The notes under the pieces are model-generated. The model ran no database searches. It was given only the letters and a program-made list of their open reading frames with translations, and had not been told where the DNA came from. The translations under genes were made by a program, and so were the position numbers. A DNA stretch of 64,000 nucleotides from Streptomyces sp. DG2A-72 (GTDB taxonomy: Bacteria > Actinomycetota > Actinomycetes > Streptomycetales > Streptomycetaceae): contig NZ_JASTLC010000001.1 of NCBI RefSeq assembly GCF_030499575.1, forward strand, positions 4,674,001 through 4,738,000, in the 5' to 3' direction. The stretch's first letter is position 1. The number at the start of each line of letters is the position of its first letter. Below, piece after piece: positions 14,658 to 23,147 of the stretch.

Positions 14658-14948
14658 TCAGACCGCGATCGCGACCTCCGCCAGGCCGCCCTGCTGGGCG
14701 ACGACGGTGCGGTCGGCGGTGGCGCCGCCCGGGACCAGGGCTCGGACGGTCCAGGTGCCCTCGGCCGCGTAGAAGCGGAACTGGCCCGTCGCGGAGGTGG
14801 GGACCTCCGCCGTGAACTCGCCGGTCGAGTCCAGCAGACGGACGTAGCCCGTCACCGGCTCGCCGTCGCGGGTCACCTGACCCTGGATGGTGGTCTCACC
14901 GGGCTTGATCGTCGAGGCGTCGGGGCCGCCGGCCTTCGCTCCGCACAT
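14658..14948 (-). CDS. DUF1416 protein
   Basis: A 96-residue member of DUF1416, a small actinobacterial family regularly encoded directly behind the thiosulfate sulfurtransferase gene. It starts MCGAKAGGPDAS, with a near-terminal Cys, and the rest reads as a compact beta-sandwich (GQVTRDGEPVTGYVRLLDS, GQFRFYAAEGTWTVRALVPG). Function unproven; the strict linkage suggests a role with the sulfurtransferase. The ATG follows AAGGAG; the gap to cysA is 31 bases, so they form one operon. Confidence 0.9.
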   Translation of the reverse strand: MCGAKAGGPDASTIKPGETTIQGQVTRDGEPVTGYVRLLDSTGEFTAEVPTSATGQFRFYAAEGTWTVRALVPGGATADRTVVAQQGGLAEVAIAV

Positions 14949-14979
14949 GTTGAACTCCTTGAGGGGTAAAGGTCGGGGC

Positions 14980-15819
14980 TTACTTGTTGGCGCCGAGCTC
15001 GATCGGCACGCCGACGAGGGAGCCGTACTCGGTCCAGGAGCCGTCGTAGTTCTTGACGTTCTGCACGCCGAGCAGCTCGTGCAGGACGAACCAGGTCAGC
15101 GCGGAGCGCTCACCGATGCGGCAGTAGGCGATGGTGTCCTTGGCCAGGTCGACCTGCTCCTCGGCGTAGAGCTCCTTGAGCTCGTCGTCCGACTTGAAGG
15201 TGCCGTCGTCGTTGGCGTTCTTCGACCACGGGATGTTGCGGGCGGACGGGACGTGACCCGGACGCTGCGACTGCTCCTGCGGCAGGTGCGCGGGGGCGAG
15301 GAGCTTCCCGCTGAACTCGTCGGGCGAGCGGACGTCGACCAGGTTCTGCGAACCGATGGCCGCCACCACGTCGTCACGGAAGGCGCGGATGGACTTGTCC
15401 TGCGGCTTGGCCTTGTAGTCGGTCGCCGGACGCACCGGCACCTCCTCGACCAGCTCGCGGGCGTCCAGCTCCCACTTCTTGCGGCCGCCGTCGAGCAGCT
15501 TGACGTTCTCGTGGCCGTAGAGCTTGAAGTACCAGTAGGCGTACGAGGCGAACCAGTTGTTGTTGCCGCCGTAGAGGATCACCAGCGTGTCGTTGGCGAT
15601 GCCCTTCGCCGACAGGAGCTTCTCGAAGCCCTCCTGGTCGATGAAGTCACGGCGTACCGGGTCCTGGAGGTCCTTGGTCCAGTCGATCCGGATGGCGCCT
15701 CGGATGTGGTTCTTCTCGTACGCGGACGTGTCCTCGTCGACCTCGACGATCGCGATGTTCGGGCTGTCGAGGTTGGCCTCGACCCAGTCGGCGTCGACCA
15801 GGACGTCGCTGCGGCTCAT
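14980..15819 (-). CDS. cysA: Thiosulfate/3-mercaptopyruvate sulfurtransferase
   Basis: A 279-residue two-domain rhodanese. The N-terminal rhodanese domain lacks a catalytic Cys at the expected place (ILYGGNNNW, residues 81-89). The C-terminal domain has the active loop AYCRIGERSA with the persulfide-forming Cys233. Such enzymes move sulfane sulfur from thiosulfate or mercaptopyruvate to cyanide or other acceptors. The ATG follows GGAGGAGAAAG, a strong site. The gene is preceded by a leaderless 26-codon leader peptide containing cysteine codons and a hairpin, so expression is probably tuned to cysteine supply. It is followed by DUF1416 in the same operon. Confidence 0.93.
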   Translation of the reverse strand: MSRSDVLVDADWVEANLDSPNIAIVEVDEDTSAYEKNHIRGAIRIDWTKDLQDPVRRDFIDQEGFEKLLSAKGIANDTLVILYGGNNNWFASYAYWYFKLYGHENVKLLDGGRKKWELDARELVEEVPVRPATDYKAKPQDKSIRAFRDDVVAAIGSQNLVDVRSPDEFSGKLLAPAHLPQEQSQRPGHVPSARNIPWSKNANDDGTFKSDDELKELYAEEQVDLAKDTIAYCRIGERSALTWFVLHELLGVQNVKNYDGSWTEYGSLVGVPIELGANK

Positions 15820-15923
15820 GCTCTTTCTCCTCCGGGGCAGTTGCGGCGGGGCGTGCGAGTGAGAGGGGCGCGCGGTCCAGGAGCCGGACGGCGCACGAAT
15901 GCCCTGGCAGGGCGGCGGGGAAT

Positions 15924-15943
15924 GCGGAAGGCTGCGCTTCCGC
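15924..15943 (-). promoter_or_regulatory. Hairpin directly after the leader peptide stop
   Basis: GCGGAAG and CTTCCGC pair perfectly around a six-base loop, beginning on the base after the leader peptide's TGA. Its place suits an attenuator or ribosome-responsive structure controlling cysA. Confidence 0.6.
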
Positions 15944-16024
15944 TCAGAAGGTGCGACAGAGCATGGCGGCGACGCGGCACAGGTCTACTGCCCGCCGCTT
16001 CGTGAGGTCCGCCTGTCGCTTCAT
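15944..16024 (-). CDS. Cysteine-containing leader peptide upstream of cysA
   Basis: A 26-codon frame beginning MKRQADLTKRR and ending AVDLCRVAAMLCRTF. The V-D-L-C-R-V-A...L-C-R pattern is the one I know from short putative leader peptides placed ahead of sulfur-metabolism genes in Streptomyces. Two Cys codons (TGC and TGT) lie in the second half, and a hairpin follows the stop. The ATG is leaderless: TAAGCT lies seven bases upstream and GTGACA 18 bases further. Low charged tRNA-Cys would stall the ribosome at these codons and could change folding or termination ahead of cysA (inference from position and analogy). Confidence 0.8.
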   Translation of the reverse strand: MKRQADLTKRRAVDLCRVAAMLCRTF

Positions 16025-16031
16025 GGGCTTG

Positions 16032-16061
16032 AGCTTAGGGACGGACGGGTGGGCATGTCAC
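16032..16061 (-). promoter_or_regulatory. Promoter of the cysA leader transcript
   Basis: A -35-like GTGACA (16056-16061) and -10 TAAGCT (16032-16037), spaced by 18 bases on the minus strand, resemble a housekeeping sigma promoter. Transcription would begin at or next to the leader ATG. Confidence 0.65.
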
Positions 16062-16223
16062 CGGTGTGTCGTATTTTGAGACGCGATCGTCCGGGATGTG
16101 GGATGAGGTGAGCGAAGGGGCGGCCACGGAAGGGATTCCGGGCGGACGCGTCCGTCGTCACATCTGCGGTACGGACGTCCGCGTCTCGCCCTTCGGACGG
16201 CCCTGGTGACGGCCGCTGACGTC

Positions 16224-16964
16224 CTACCCGGCGAGCCGGACGTTCGAACCCTTCACCCCGATCTCCACACCGTCCTGCGCGGCCTCGACCCGGTCCAGCT
16301 GGATGCCGCCGGGCAGGTCGTCGATCTGCTGCTCGAAGTCGGTGATCTCCCTGACCTGGTTCTCCGCGGTCCGGACGCCGCCGAACGACGGGAGCTTGTC
16401 GGCATGCACCTTCACGGTGTTGTCGCCCTCGACCGTGACGGTGCTGAGGACGGAGACCGGCTGGGGCAGCTTCGTGCCGAGCACGGTCGCCTCGACCGAG
16501 ACCTTGATCTTGCCGTTGCCCCCGTCGGAGAGGCCGATGACGTTCGCGGTGACGCCGGGGGCGATCTGGGTGGGCTCGGACTGGGCGGTCTTCAGCAGCT
16601 CGGCGTAGGAGATGGTCGCGGTGCCGGTGGCGGTGGCCGCGGTGGCGGAGCTGTAGTCGCCGGAGAACTCGACGCCCTTCATGTTCGCCTGGAGATCGCC
16701 GATACGGATCTTCTCGGAGCCGTCGCCCGTCGGGGCTTCGTAGTCCTTGATGCCGATCTCGACATCGTCCAGTTCGCCGCCGAGGGCCTGGGTGAGGAAG
16801 GGGAAGCCCTTGATGGAGACGTCGGGCTTGGAGGCGAGGTTCTCCGTGGTCTGGAGCTTGCCGGCGGCCTCGTCCTCGGCGAAGTTCACGGCGAGGCGGT
16901 CGGCGGCTACGAAGAGGCCGCCGAGGATCACGACGACGATCAGCAGTATTCGCAGTGCGCGCAT
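16224..16964 (-). CDS. LmeA-like (DUF2993) phospholipid-binding protein
   Basis: A 246-residue protein of the DUF2993/LmeA family, which in mycobacteria binds phospholipid in the periplasm and influences envelope glycolipids. An N-terminal transmembrane anchor (LRILLIVVVILGGLFVAADRLAV) is followed by the family signatures VSIKGFPFLTQALGGELDDVEI and KIRIGDLQANMKGVEF. It lacks a lipobox, so it is likely anchored by the uncleaved helix. A GGTGGAG site lies ahead of the ATG. A second, longer DUF2993 protein is encoded near 33 kb. Confidence 0.85.
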   Translation of the reverse strand: MRALRILLIVVVILGGLFVAADRLAVNFAEDEAAGKLQTTENLASKPDVSIKGFPFLTQALGGELDDVEIGIKDYEAPTGDGSEKIRIGDLQANMKGVEFSGDYSSATAATATGTATISYAELLKTAQSEPTQIAPGVTANVIGLSDGGNGKIKVSVEATVLGTKLPQPVSVLSTVTVEGDNTVKVHADKLPSFGGVRTAENQVREITDFEQQIDDLPGGIQLDRVEAAQDGVEIGVKGSNVRLAG

Positions 16965-17079
16965 GTTCGGGGTTCTCCACCTCGGCGGTCATCAACGACG
17001 ACGGTCACTGACGACCGGGTGGCCGTCCTGCGCGAGAGTAACCCCGGGGCAAGGGGTGAACGGGGGATTGTCGATCAGC

Positions 17080-17128
17080 TGTGACAGTCGGTCGGGTGTG
17101 ACAGGAGGGGTGCGACCGGGTGTGACAG
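17080..17128. repeat. Three TGTGACAG direct repeats upstream of the LmeA-like gene
   Basis: TGTGACAG occurs at 17080, 17097 and 17121, each flanked by G-rich sequence (on the coding side of the LmeA-like gene this reads CTGTCACA). Spacing is irregular (17 and 24 bases). Possibly regulator half-sites for the gene that starts 116 bases away, or simply low-complexity sequence. Confidence 0.35.
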
Positions 17129-17140
17129 ACGGGACGCCGG

Positions 17141-18271
17141 TCAGCCCAGCGCACGCCCCAGCAGGTACACCGCCGGTGCCGCTGCCGCCAGCGGCAACGC
17201 GACCCCGGCCGTGAAGTGGACGAAGCGGGACGGGTAGTCGTAGCTCGCGACCCGGTGGCCGATCAGGGCGCAGCCGCCCGCAGCCGCGCCGAGGAACGCG
17301 CCGTTCGCGCCCAGGCCGGTCATGCCGCCCACCGCGATGCCCGCGCCCGCCGCGGCGAGGAGGGAGACGATCACGGACGCCGGGGTGGGCAGGGGAAGAA
17401 CCCGGGCCAGGATCGCCACGGCCACCGCCGCGGCGCCGACCGTGACCGCGTCCGTGCCGGCCGCGAAGTAACCGGCCGCGATGATCGACAGCGCCGCCGC
17501 GGCGACGGTCGCCATCAGGCCGTACATCCGCTCGTCGGGCTCGGCGTGCGAACGCAGCTGCAGGACCAGGGCCAGCAGCACCCACACACCGAGCGTGCCG
17601 AGGATCGCCGCCGGCGCGTGGTCGGCCGCCACCAGCGCGACATCCGCGGTCAGCGCCCCCGCGAACGCCAGCGCGATGCCCTGCCGGGCCGGCCACATCC
17701 CGTTCAGCCGGAACCAGCCCGCCGCCGTCACTGCTTGCAGCACCACAAGCGGTACGAGCAGCGCGTACGACCCGATGGCCGCCGTCCCGGACAGCAGCAG
17801 CCCCAGCACCGCGGTCAGCGCCGCCGGCTGCATCCCCGGCTCGATGATCGGCGACCGCCCCTCCAGCCGGGCCCGCTGAGCATCGGTGACGCGCGTGTTC
17901 CCGACGAGGGTGGCGGGGCCGTAGGCGGGCTCTTCCTCGGCGGAGGTCTCGGCGGTACTGGCACTAAGACCGCTACCGCCTTGGGCAGTCGTCCCGCTGG
18001 GGCGATGGGGGTCCCCCCGCTCGAGCGAAGCCGAGAGTGGGGGAGGGTGGGCAAGGCCTTCAGCGCCGGGTGCCGTGTAAGCAGGGGCGTACTGCTCCTG
18101 CCCCTGCGGTGGCACGTACGCGCCGGGAACCTGCGTGTCCCACGTCTGCCCCTGCCACTGCTGCGTGTACTGCTGGGCGGCGTGCGGATCCTCGTACGCC
18201 TGCTGCCAGTACGGGTCGTACCCCTGCGGGTACTGCCCCTCGTAGGAACCCTCGTGCGGCTGGTTGGTCAT
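17141..18271 (-). CDS. Multi-pass membrane protein with Gln/Tyr-rich N-terminus
   Basis: A 376-residue protein. The first 100 residues are hydrophilic and rich in Tyr, Gln and Pro (YPQGYDPYWQQAYEDPHAAQQ). About residues 150-376 form some nine hydrophobic helices. No transporter signature is recognisable. The ATG was chosen because GGAGG lies at normal spacing; it starts one base after the stop of the MoaD-like gene, so the two are coupled. The N-terminal region contains an in-frame copy of a common Streptomyces palindromic repeat, which adds HPPPLSASLERGDPHRPSG to the protein. Function unknown. Confidence 0.78.
   Translation of the reverse strand: MTNQPHEGSYEGQYPQGYDPYWQQAYEDPHAAQQYTQQWQGQTWDTQVPGAYVPPQGQEQYAPAYTAPGAEGLAHPPPLSASLERGDPHRPSGTTAQGGSGLSASTAETSAEEEPAYGPATLVGNTRVTDAQRARLEGRSPIIEPGMQPAALTAVLGLLLSGTAAIGSYALLVPLVVLQAVTAAGWFRLNGMWPARQGIALAFAGALTADVALVAADHAPAAILGTLGVWVLLALVLQLRSHAEPDERMYGLMATVAAAALSIIAAGYFAAGTDAVTVGAAAVAVAILARVLPLPTPASVIVSLLAAAGAGIAVGGMTGLGANGAFLGAAAGGCALIGHRVASYDYPSRFVHFTAGVALPLAAAAPAVYLLGRALG
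18008..18050 (-). repeat. Streptomyces palindromic repeat inserted in a coding region
   Basis: The block CCCCCCGCTCGAGCGAAGCC plus GAGAGTGGGGGAGG has complementary G/C arms. I recognise it as a frequent dispersed element of Streptomyces, usually intergenic. Here it lies inside the membrane-protein gene and keeps the frame. Confidence 0.7.
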
Positions 18272-18272
18272 C

Positions 18273-18527
18273 TCACCCTCCTGCGAACGGCGGCAGCACC
18301 TCGACCGTCCCGCCGTCGACCAGCCGTACCGTCTCATGCCCGCGGGTCCCCACGGGGTCACCGTCGATGAGGAACGAGCATCGCTGCAGGACGCGCGCCA
18401 GTTCGCCGGGGTGTCGCGCGCGCACCGCGGCGAGCGCGTCCGCGAGGGTGTCCGCGTCGTACGGCTCCTCGGCGACCCCGGCCGCGGACTTCGCGGCGGC
18501 CCAGTAGCGCACCGTGACCTTGGGCAT
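18273..18527 (-). CDS. MoaD/ThiS-family sulfur-carrier-like protein
   Basis: An 84-residue ubiquitin-fold protein starting MPKVTVRYWAAAKSAAGV and ending in VEVLPPFAGG, the C-terminal Gly-Gly that is adenylated and thiocarboxylated in MoaD and ThiS. No partner MoaE, MoeB or ThiF gene is adjacent; instead it is coupled to a membrane-protein gene. It may serve molybdopterin synthesis with partners elsewhere or another sulfur-transfer route; the sequence alone cannot decide. Confidence 0.85.
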   Translation of the reverse strand: MPKVTVRYWAAAKSAAGVAEEPYDADTLADALAAVRARHPGELARVLQRCSFLIDGDPVGTRGHETVRLVDGGTVEVLPPFAGG

Positions 18528-18564
18528 GCGGTTCCTCAATCAGTCGGTGGTCAACGAAGCCAGG

Positions 18565-19449
18565 CTAGCCCGCCTTCGCCGCCGCCCAGTCCCCGATCCG
18601 GGCCAGCAGTTCGTCCGCCGCCGCGTGCTCGGCGTGGCCCATGCCGGGCTCCAGCCAGAGTTCGCCATGGTCACCGGCGGCAGCGGCCAGCATGTGGGGG
18701 TGGTCGACGGGAAAGTAGCCGTCGAGGTCGCCGTGGACGATGAGGAGCGGCGTGGGCGCGATGTGCGGGACCGCCTCGACCGGGGAGAGGGGGACCGGGT
18801 CCCAGCCGCGGTGGTAGATCCGGGTCCGGAGTCCGTAGCGGGCGGCCAGCCGGCCTTCGCGGCGGGTCACCAGCCAGTACACGCGCCGCATCCGGGGTGT
18901 GCCCCGGTAGTACCAGCGGGCGGGGGCGCTCACCGAAACCACCGCATCCGTTCCCGCTTCCGTGCGCCCCTCGTGCTCCAATCCGGCCGCTGCCGCCGAC
19001 GTGCCGTACAGCGCCGCATGCCGCAGCACCACCGAGCCGCCCATGGAGAAGCCGACCGTGACCACGCGCTGGTGCCCGAGCTCGCGGGCCCAGGCGACGG
19101 CGGCGGCGAGGTCGTGCACCTCGCGGTCGCCGACCGTGGAGACGCCGCCGGACCGCCCGTGGCCTCTGAAGGAGAAGGTGACGACCGCGCCGTGCCGCGC
19201 GAACGCCTGTGCCACGCGTCGCACATGCGGCTTGTCCACATCGCCGGTGAAACCGTGCGCCACGACGAACACCACATCACCGGAAGGTGGCGCTCCGGCG
19301 TCGTATACGTGCCCGCCCGGCTCGTATACGGCGTCGATCGCCACACCGTCGAACGTGCGCAGAAACGTACGCAAAGACCCCACCGTGTCCGTCTCGGATG
19401 TCGGACGGACGGTGGATCGTGCCACATGACCTGCCATGCCAGCGCTCAT
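18565..19449 (-). CDS. Alpha/beta hydrolase
   Basis: A 294-residue alpha/beta-hydrolase fold enzyme. The oxyanion region is FVVAHGFTGDVDKPHVRR, the nucleophile elbow is GFSMGGS, the acid lies in IVHGDLDGYFP and the His in GMGHAEH. It resembles lysophospholipase/thioesterase-like proteins; substrate unknown. The frame is open further upstream into the glnR promoter region, so the ATG at MSAGMAGH is preferred, or a second Met four codons later. It is divergent from glnR. Confidence 0.84.
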   Translation of the reverse strand: MSAGMAGHVARSTVRPTSETDTVGSLRTFLRTFDGVAIDAVYEPGGHVYDAGAPPSGDVVFVVAHGFTGDVDKPHVRRVAQAFARHGAVVTFSFRGHGRSGGVSTVGDREVHDLAAAVAWARELGHQRVVTVGFSMGGSVVLRHAALYGTSAAAAGLEHEGRTEAGTDAVVSVSAPARWYYRGTPRMRRVYWLVTRREGRLAARYGLRTRIYHRGWDPVPLSPVEAVPHIAPTPLLIVHGDLDGYFPVDHPHMLAAAAGDHGELWLEPGMGHAEHAAADELLARIGDWAAAKAG

Positions 19450-19633
19450 GTGGGCTATTCTGCTGGACACAGGACTCGGGCAGCGTAGCCCCCGGGTCCT
19501 TTTGTGCTTTCGGAAGCGTTGTATACGAAGCGGGAAACTCCAGGTGACCGCGGGTGTACGGGGCCTTTCGGGATCGCAGAGCAGGTGACGTACCGCACAA
19601 CGTCCTCGCAGGGACCGAGGAGGAACCAGACGT

Positions 19634-20422
19634 ATGAGTTCTCTGCTGCTCCTGACCAATGCCCTTCAGCCGTCGACGGAGGTGCTTCCCGCACTCGGCC
19701 TGCTCCTGCACAACGTGCGGGTCGCCCCGGCCGAAGGCCCCGCCCTCGTCGACACCCCCGGTGCCGACGTCATCCTGATCGACGGCCGCCGGGACCTTCC
19801 GCAGGTGCGCAGCCTCTGCCAGCTGCTGCGCTCCACCGGCCCCGGCTGCCCCCTCATCCTCGTCGTCACCGAGGGCGGCCTCGCCGCCGTCACCGCCGAC
19901 TGGGGCATCGACGACGTACTCCTCGACACCGCCGGGCCGGCGGAGGTCGAGGCGCGGCTGCGGCTCGCCATGGGCCGTCAGCAGATCGTCAACGACGACT
20001 CCCCGATGGAGATCCGCAACGGCGATCTGTCGGTCGACGAGGCGACGTACTCCGCCAAGCTCAAGGGCCGGGTGCTCGACCTCACCTTCAAGGAGTTCGA
20101 GCTCCTCAAATACCTCGCGCAGCACCCGGGCCGTGTCTTCACGCGCGCGCAGCTGCTCCAGGAGGTCTGGGGCTACGACTACTTCGGCGGCACCCGGACC
20201 GTGGACGTCCATGTACGACGGCTGCGCGCCAAGCTCGGACCCGAGCACGAGTCGCTGATCGGGACCGTCCGGAACGTCGGTTATCGATTCGTTACGCCGG
20301 AGAAGGCGGACCGCTCGGACCGCTCCTCCGACGAGGCGAGGGCCAAGGCGGAGCAGCCAAAGCCGGAGGATGCGGACGAGACGGCCTCCCTGGACGCCAC
20401 CGAGGTATCGGCCGAGGCATAG
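19634..20422 (+). CDS. glnR: GlnR, global nitrogen regulator
   Basis: A 262-residue OmpR-family orphan response regulator whose sequence is essentially that of Streptomyces GlnR (opening [18 protein letters not shown]). GlnR controls glutamine synthetase, ammonium transport and nitrate assimilation genes. The receiver domain (about 1-115) lacks a normal phosphorylation pocket; the winged helix (about 130-228) ends [14 protein letters not shown] charged, probably flexible C-terminal tail of about 35 residues follows. A strong AGGAGGAA site precedes the ATG. It is followed by a perfect 12-bp hairpin, so it is monocistronic. Confidence 0.97.
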   Translation: MSSLLLLTNALQPSTEVLPALGLLLHNVRVAPAEGPALVDTPGADVILIDGRRDLPQVRSLCQLLRSTGPGCPLILVVTEGGLAAVTADWGIDDVLLDTAGPAEVEARLRLAMGRQQIVNDDSPMEIRNGDLSVDEATYSAKLKGRVLDLTFKEFELLKYLAQHPGRVFTRAQLLQEVWGYDYFGGTRTVDVHVRRLRAKLGPEHESLIGTVRNVGYRFVTPEKADRSDRSSDEARAKAEQPKPEDADETASLDATEVSAEA

Positions 20423-20426
20423 CGGA

Positions 20427-20454
20427 CCTGTGGGCGGGCTCGCCCGCCCACAGG
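20427..20454 (+). terminator. glnR terminator hairpin
   Basis: A perfect 12-bp stem, CCTGTGGGCGGG pairing with CCCGCCCACAGG around a four-base loop, begins five bases after the glnR stop. Confidence 0.85.
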
Positions 20455-20517
20455 GGCCGCACAGACAAGCATCTTTACGCCCTGCCCAGAGCGGGTCCAT
20501 CCGCGTAGACTCCGCGC

Positions 20518-21543
20518 GTGGCCAAGGTGACTCGGGATGATGTGGCACGACTGGCGGGTACCTCCACCGCGGTCGTCAGCTATGTCATCAACAACGGACC
20601 CCGGCCGGTTGCCCCGGCCACGCGCGAGCGTGTCCTCGCCGCGATCAAGGAGCTGGGCTACCGGCCCGACCGGGTCGCCCAGGCTATGGCGTCGCGGCGC
20701 ACGGACCTCATAGGCCTGATCGTGCCGGACGCGCGTCAGCCCTTCTTCGGGGAGATGGCGCACGCGGTCGAACAGGCCGCGTCCGAGCGCGGAAAGATGG
20801 TGCTCGTCGGGAACTCCGACTACATCGCCGAGCGCGAGGTCCACTATCTGCGGGCCTTCCTCGGTATGCGGGTCTCCGGCCTGATCCTGGTCAGCCACGC
20901 GCTGAACGACAACGCTGCCGCCGAGATCGACGCCTGGGACGCCCGGGTCGTGCTGCTGCACGAGCGCCCGGAGGCGATCGACGACGTCGCCGTCGTCACG
21001 GACGACCTGGGCGGCGCCCAGCTCGCCGTACGCCACCTCCTGGAGCACGGCTACGAGTACGTCGCCTGTATGGGCGGAACCGCCGAGACCCCCGCGGTCG
21101 GCGACCCCGTCTCCGACCACGTCGAGGGCTGGCGGCGCGCGATGGACGACGCCGGGCTCTCCACCGAGGGACGGCTGTTCGAAGCGCCGTACAACCGCTA
21201 CGACGCCTACCGCATCGCCCTGGACATCCTCTCCGGGCCGAAGCGACCGCCCGCGATCTTCTGCTCCACCGACGACCAGGCGCTCGGCCTGCTGCGCGCG
21301 GCCCGCGAGCTGCGTATCGACGTGCCGGGCGAGCTGGGCGTCATCGGCTTCGACGACATCAAGGAAGCGGCCCTCGCCGACCCGCCCATGACCACGATCG
21401 CCTCGGACCGCCCGGCCATGGCACGGGCGGCGGTGGACCTGCTCCTGGACGACGGCCTGCGGGTGGCGGGTTCGCGGCGCGAGCGGCTGAAGGTGTTTCC
21501 TTCGCGGTTGGTGGTACGGCGGTCCTGCGGCTGTGAGGCATGA
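20518..21543 (+). CDS. LacI-family transcriptional regulator
   Basis: A 341-residue LacI/GalR regulator. The headpiece [20 protein letters not shown] (residues 4-23) is followed by the hinge [15 protein letters not shown] and a periplasmic-binding-protein-like sugar domain (DLIGLIVPD..., closing GVIGFDDI and PPMTTIA). The C-terminus RRSCGC carries two cysteines. The GTG lies six bases after TAGACT, a leaderless promoter. No sugar operon adjoins it, so the effector is unknown. Confidence 0.92.
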   Translation: MAKVTRDDVARLAGTSTAVVSYVINNGPRPVAPATRERVLAAIKELGYRPDRVAQAMASRRTDLIGLIVPDARQPFFGEMAHAVEQAASERGKMVLVGNSDYIAEREVHYLRAFLGMRVSGLILVSHALNDNAAAEIDAWDARVVLLHERPEAIDDVAVVTDDLGGAQLAVRHLLEHGYEYVACMGGTAETPAVGDPVSDHVEGWRRAMDDAGLSTEGRLFEAPYNRYDAYRIALDILSGPKRPPAIFCSTDDQALGLLRAARELRIDVPGELGVIGFDDIKEAALADPPMTTIASDRPAMARAAVDLLLDDGLRVAGSRRERLKVFPSRLVVRRSCGCEA

Positions 21544-21546
21544 CGG

Positions 21547-21586
21547 GCCCTTGATGAGGGTTGTCTGCCCTTGATGAAGGTTGTCT
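21547..21586 (+). repeat. Tandem 20-base repeat
   Basis: GCCCTTGATGAGGGTTGTCT is followed at once by a copy with one change (GAAGG for GAGGG). It begins four bases after the stop codon of the LacI-family gene. Each copy could form a small CCTTGATGAGG-type hairpin. Confidence 0.7.
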
Positions 21587-21637
21587 GAGAGACCTCGCCA
21601 AGCCGCCAGAGAGCCCTTTACATCGGGCGAACGAGGT

Positions 21638-21681
21638 TCTCGCGGCGTTCTCAGGGAGCACTCAGCCAGCTCTCATCGAGC
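21638..21681 (+). promoter_or_regulatory. Tandem 11-base operator (TCTCAgnnAGC) ahead of the protease gene
   Basis: Three consecutive 11-base units, TCTCAGGGAGC, ACTCAGCCAGC and TCTCATCGAGC, are preceded by a weaker unit starting TCTCG. The 11-base phase places each on the same DNA face, as for OmpR-family regulators. The array ends 18 bases before the HtrA-like start, and an OmpR-family regulator is encoded two genes downstream. Confidence 0.7.
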
Positions 21682-21699
21682 GGCGACAAGCTCTGAGAC

Positions 21700-22872
21700 A
21701 TGACCGAGAGCATCCGCCGCAGCGGCGAGTACGAGCACCCCAGCGAGGGCGACCAGCAGCAGTCGACGTACGCCCAGCAGCACGCCTCCTCCCCCGTCAA
21801 CCCGGAGTGGCCGCCTCCGCCGGCGTACCAGCCGCCGGTCACCGTGGAGCCCGGGACGACCGTGTGGCCGTCGCAGGCCGCGCACGCCTCGGCACCGGCC
21901 GGGTTCGCGGCGGACGGTGTGGGTCAGGGTGGTCATGGCGGTGACGGCGGGGGCGGTGGCACGGCGGTCTTCACGGCCGCCCCCGCTCCTTCTGCTCCGA
22001 AGAAGCGGCGTACCCGCGGCCCGTTCGCCCTCCTGGCCGCCGTGGCGATCGTCGCCGCGGCCATAGGCGGCGGCACGGCGTACGGCATCCAGGAGCTGAC
22101 CGGCACCGACACGGTGACCTCGTCCAGCGCCAGCACCAACGTCGTACCGTCCAGCCAGAAGGGCACGGTCGCCGGGGTCGCCACGGCGGTCAGCCCGAGC
22201 ATCGTGGAGATCAACGCCACCTCCAACTCCGGTGAGTCCACCGGCTCCGGCGTGATCATCACCAGCGGCGGCGAGATCATCACCAACAACCACGTGGTCT
22301 CCGGCGCCTCGTCGATCAAGGTGAGCACCAGCGACGGCAAGACGTACGCCGCGAAGGTCGTCGGCACCGACAGCAAGAAGGACCTGGCGCTGATCAAGCT
22401 GGACAACGCCTCCGGCCTCAAGGCGGCGACCCTCGGCAACTCCGCCGGGGTGCAGGTCGGCGACACGGTCGTGGCAATCGGCTCCCCCGAGGGCCTGACC
22501 GGCACCGTCACCAGCGGCATCGTCTCCGCGCTCGACCGGGACGTGACGGTCTCGACGGACGAGAGCCAGGGACAGCAGGGCGGTGGCGGCGGCCAGTGGC
22601 CGTTCGAGTTCGGCGGCCAGCAGTTCAACGGCGACACCGGCTCGTCGACGACGACGTACAAGGCGATCCAGACGGACGCGTCCCTGAACCCCGGCAACTC
22701 CGGCGGCGCCCTGATCGACATGAACGGCAACATCATCGGCATCAACTCCGCGATGTACTCCCCGACGGACGCGACCTCCTCGACCGCCGGCAGCGTCGGC
22801 CTCGGCTTCGCCATCCCGATCAACACCGTCAAGTCCGACCTGGCCACGCTGCGCGCGGGCTCCACCGACTAG
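21700..22872 (+). CDS. HtrA/DegP-like membrane-anchored serine protease without PDZ domain
   Basis: A 390-residue trypsin-fold protease of the HtrA group. A low-complexity cytoplasmic region rich in Pro and Gly (1-105) is followed by one membrane helix ([17 protein letters not shown], about 109-126), then the extracytoplasmic protease domain with H198 (ITNNHVV), D228 (KKDLALIKL) and S334 (NPGNSGGAL). The protein stops soon after the protease domain ([11 protein letters not shown]), so the C-terminal PDZ domain of most HtrA proteins is absent. It likely degrades misfolded envelope proteins. It precedes a two-component system and has an 11-base repeat operator in its promoter, so it is probably a target of that system. 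Confidence 0.9.
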   Translation: MTESIRRSGEYEHPSEGDQQQSTYAQQHASSPVNPEWPPPPAYQPPVTVEPGTTVWPSQAAHASAPAGFAADGVGQGGHGGDGGGGGTAVFTAAPAPSAPKKRRTRGPFALLAAVAIVAAAIGGGTAYGIQELTGTDTVTSSSASTNVVPSSQKGTVAGVATAVSPSIVEINATSNSGESTGSGVIITSGGEIITNNHVVSGASSIKVSTSDGKTYAAKVVGTDSKKDLALIKLDNASGLKAATLGNSAGVQVGDTVVAIGSPEGLTGTVTSGIVSALDRDVTVSTDESQGQQGGGGGQWPFEFGGQQFNGDTGSSTTTYKAIQTDASLNPGNSGGALIDMNGNIIGINSAMYSPTDATSSTAGSVGLGFAIPINTVKSDLATLRAGSTD

Positions 22873-22881
22873 GAGTACGGC

Positions 22882-23064
22882 ATGATCAAGCAGGTTTCGC
22901 ACACGGTGACCGGCGCCGACCCGGCCGGTTTCGCCCTGGCCGTCGAGGTGGCGTACGAGCTGCACGCGCCGGTGCCGCGGGCGCCGGAGGTGGCGGCGAG
23001 CGGCGCCCGGACCCGCCGTACGGCGTCCGCGTCCCGCACCCATCGCCGTACCGTACGAAGCTGA
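22882..23064 (+). CDS. Possible small protein of 60 residues
   Basis: An ATG nine bases after the protease stop, with GGAG at suitable distance, opens 60 codons ([20 protein letters not shown]...). The first 35 residues look protein-like; the end is Arg/Thr/Ser-rich. No family recognised. It may be a short coupled gene or chance. Confidence 0.3.
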   Translation: MIKQVSHTVTGADPAGFALAVEVAYELHAPVPRAPEVAASGARTRRTASASRTHRRTVRS

Positions 23065-23147
23065 AAGCGTGCGACGCTGAGATTCGTCAGCCCCACGTCC
23101 AGACGTCCCACGCCCCGCGCGTCCGTCCGCATCGAGGAACCGAGCCC

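Noticed and set aside
17215..18370. A 384-codon plus-strand frame opposite the membrane-protein gene
   Set aside because: Arg/Gly-rich shadow without domain features; the minus strand has a coherent multi-helix protein with a ribosome binding site.
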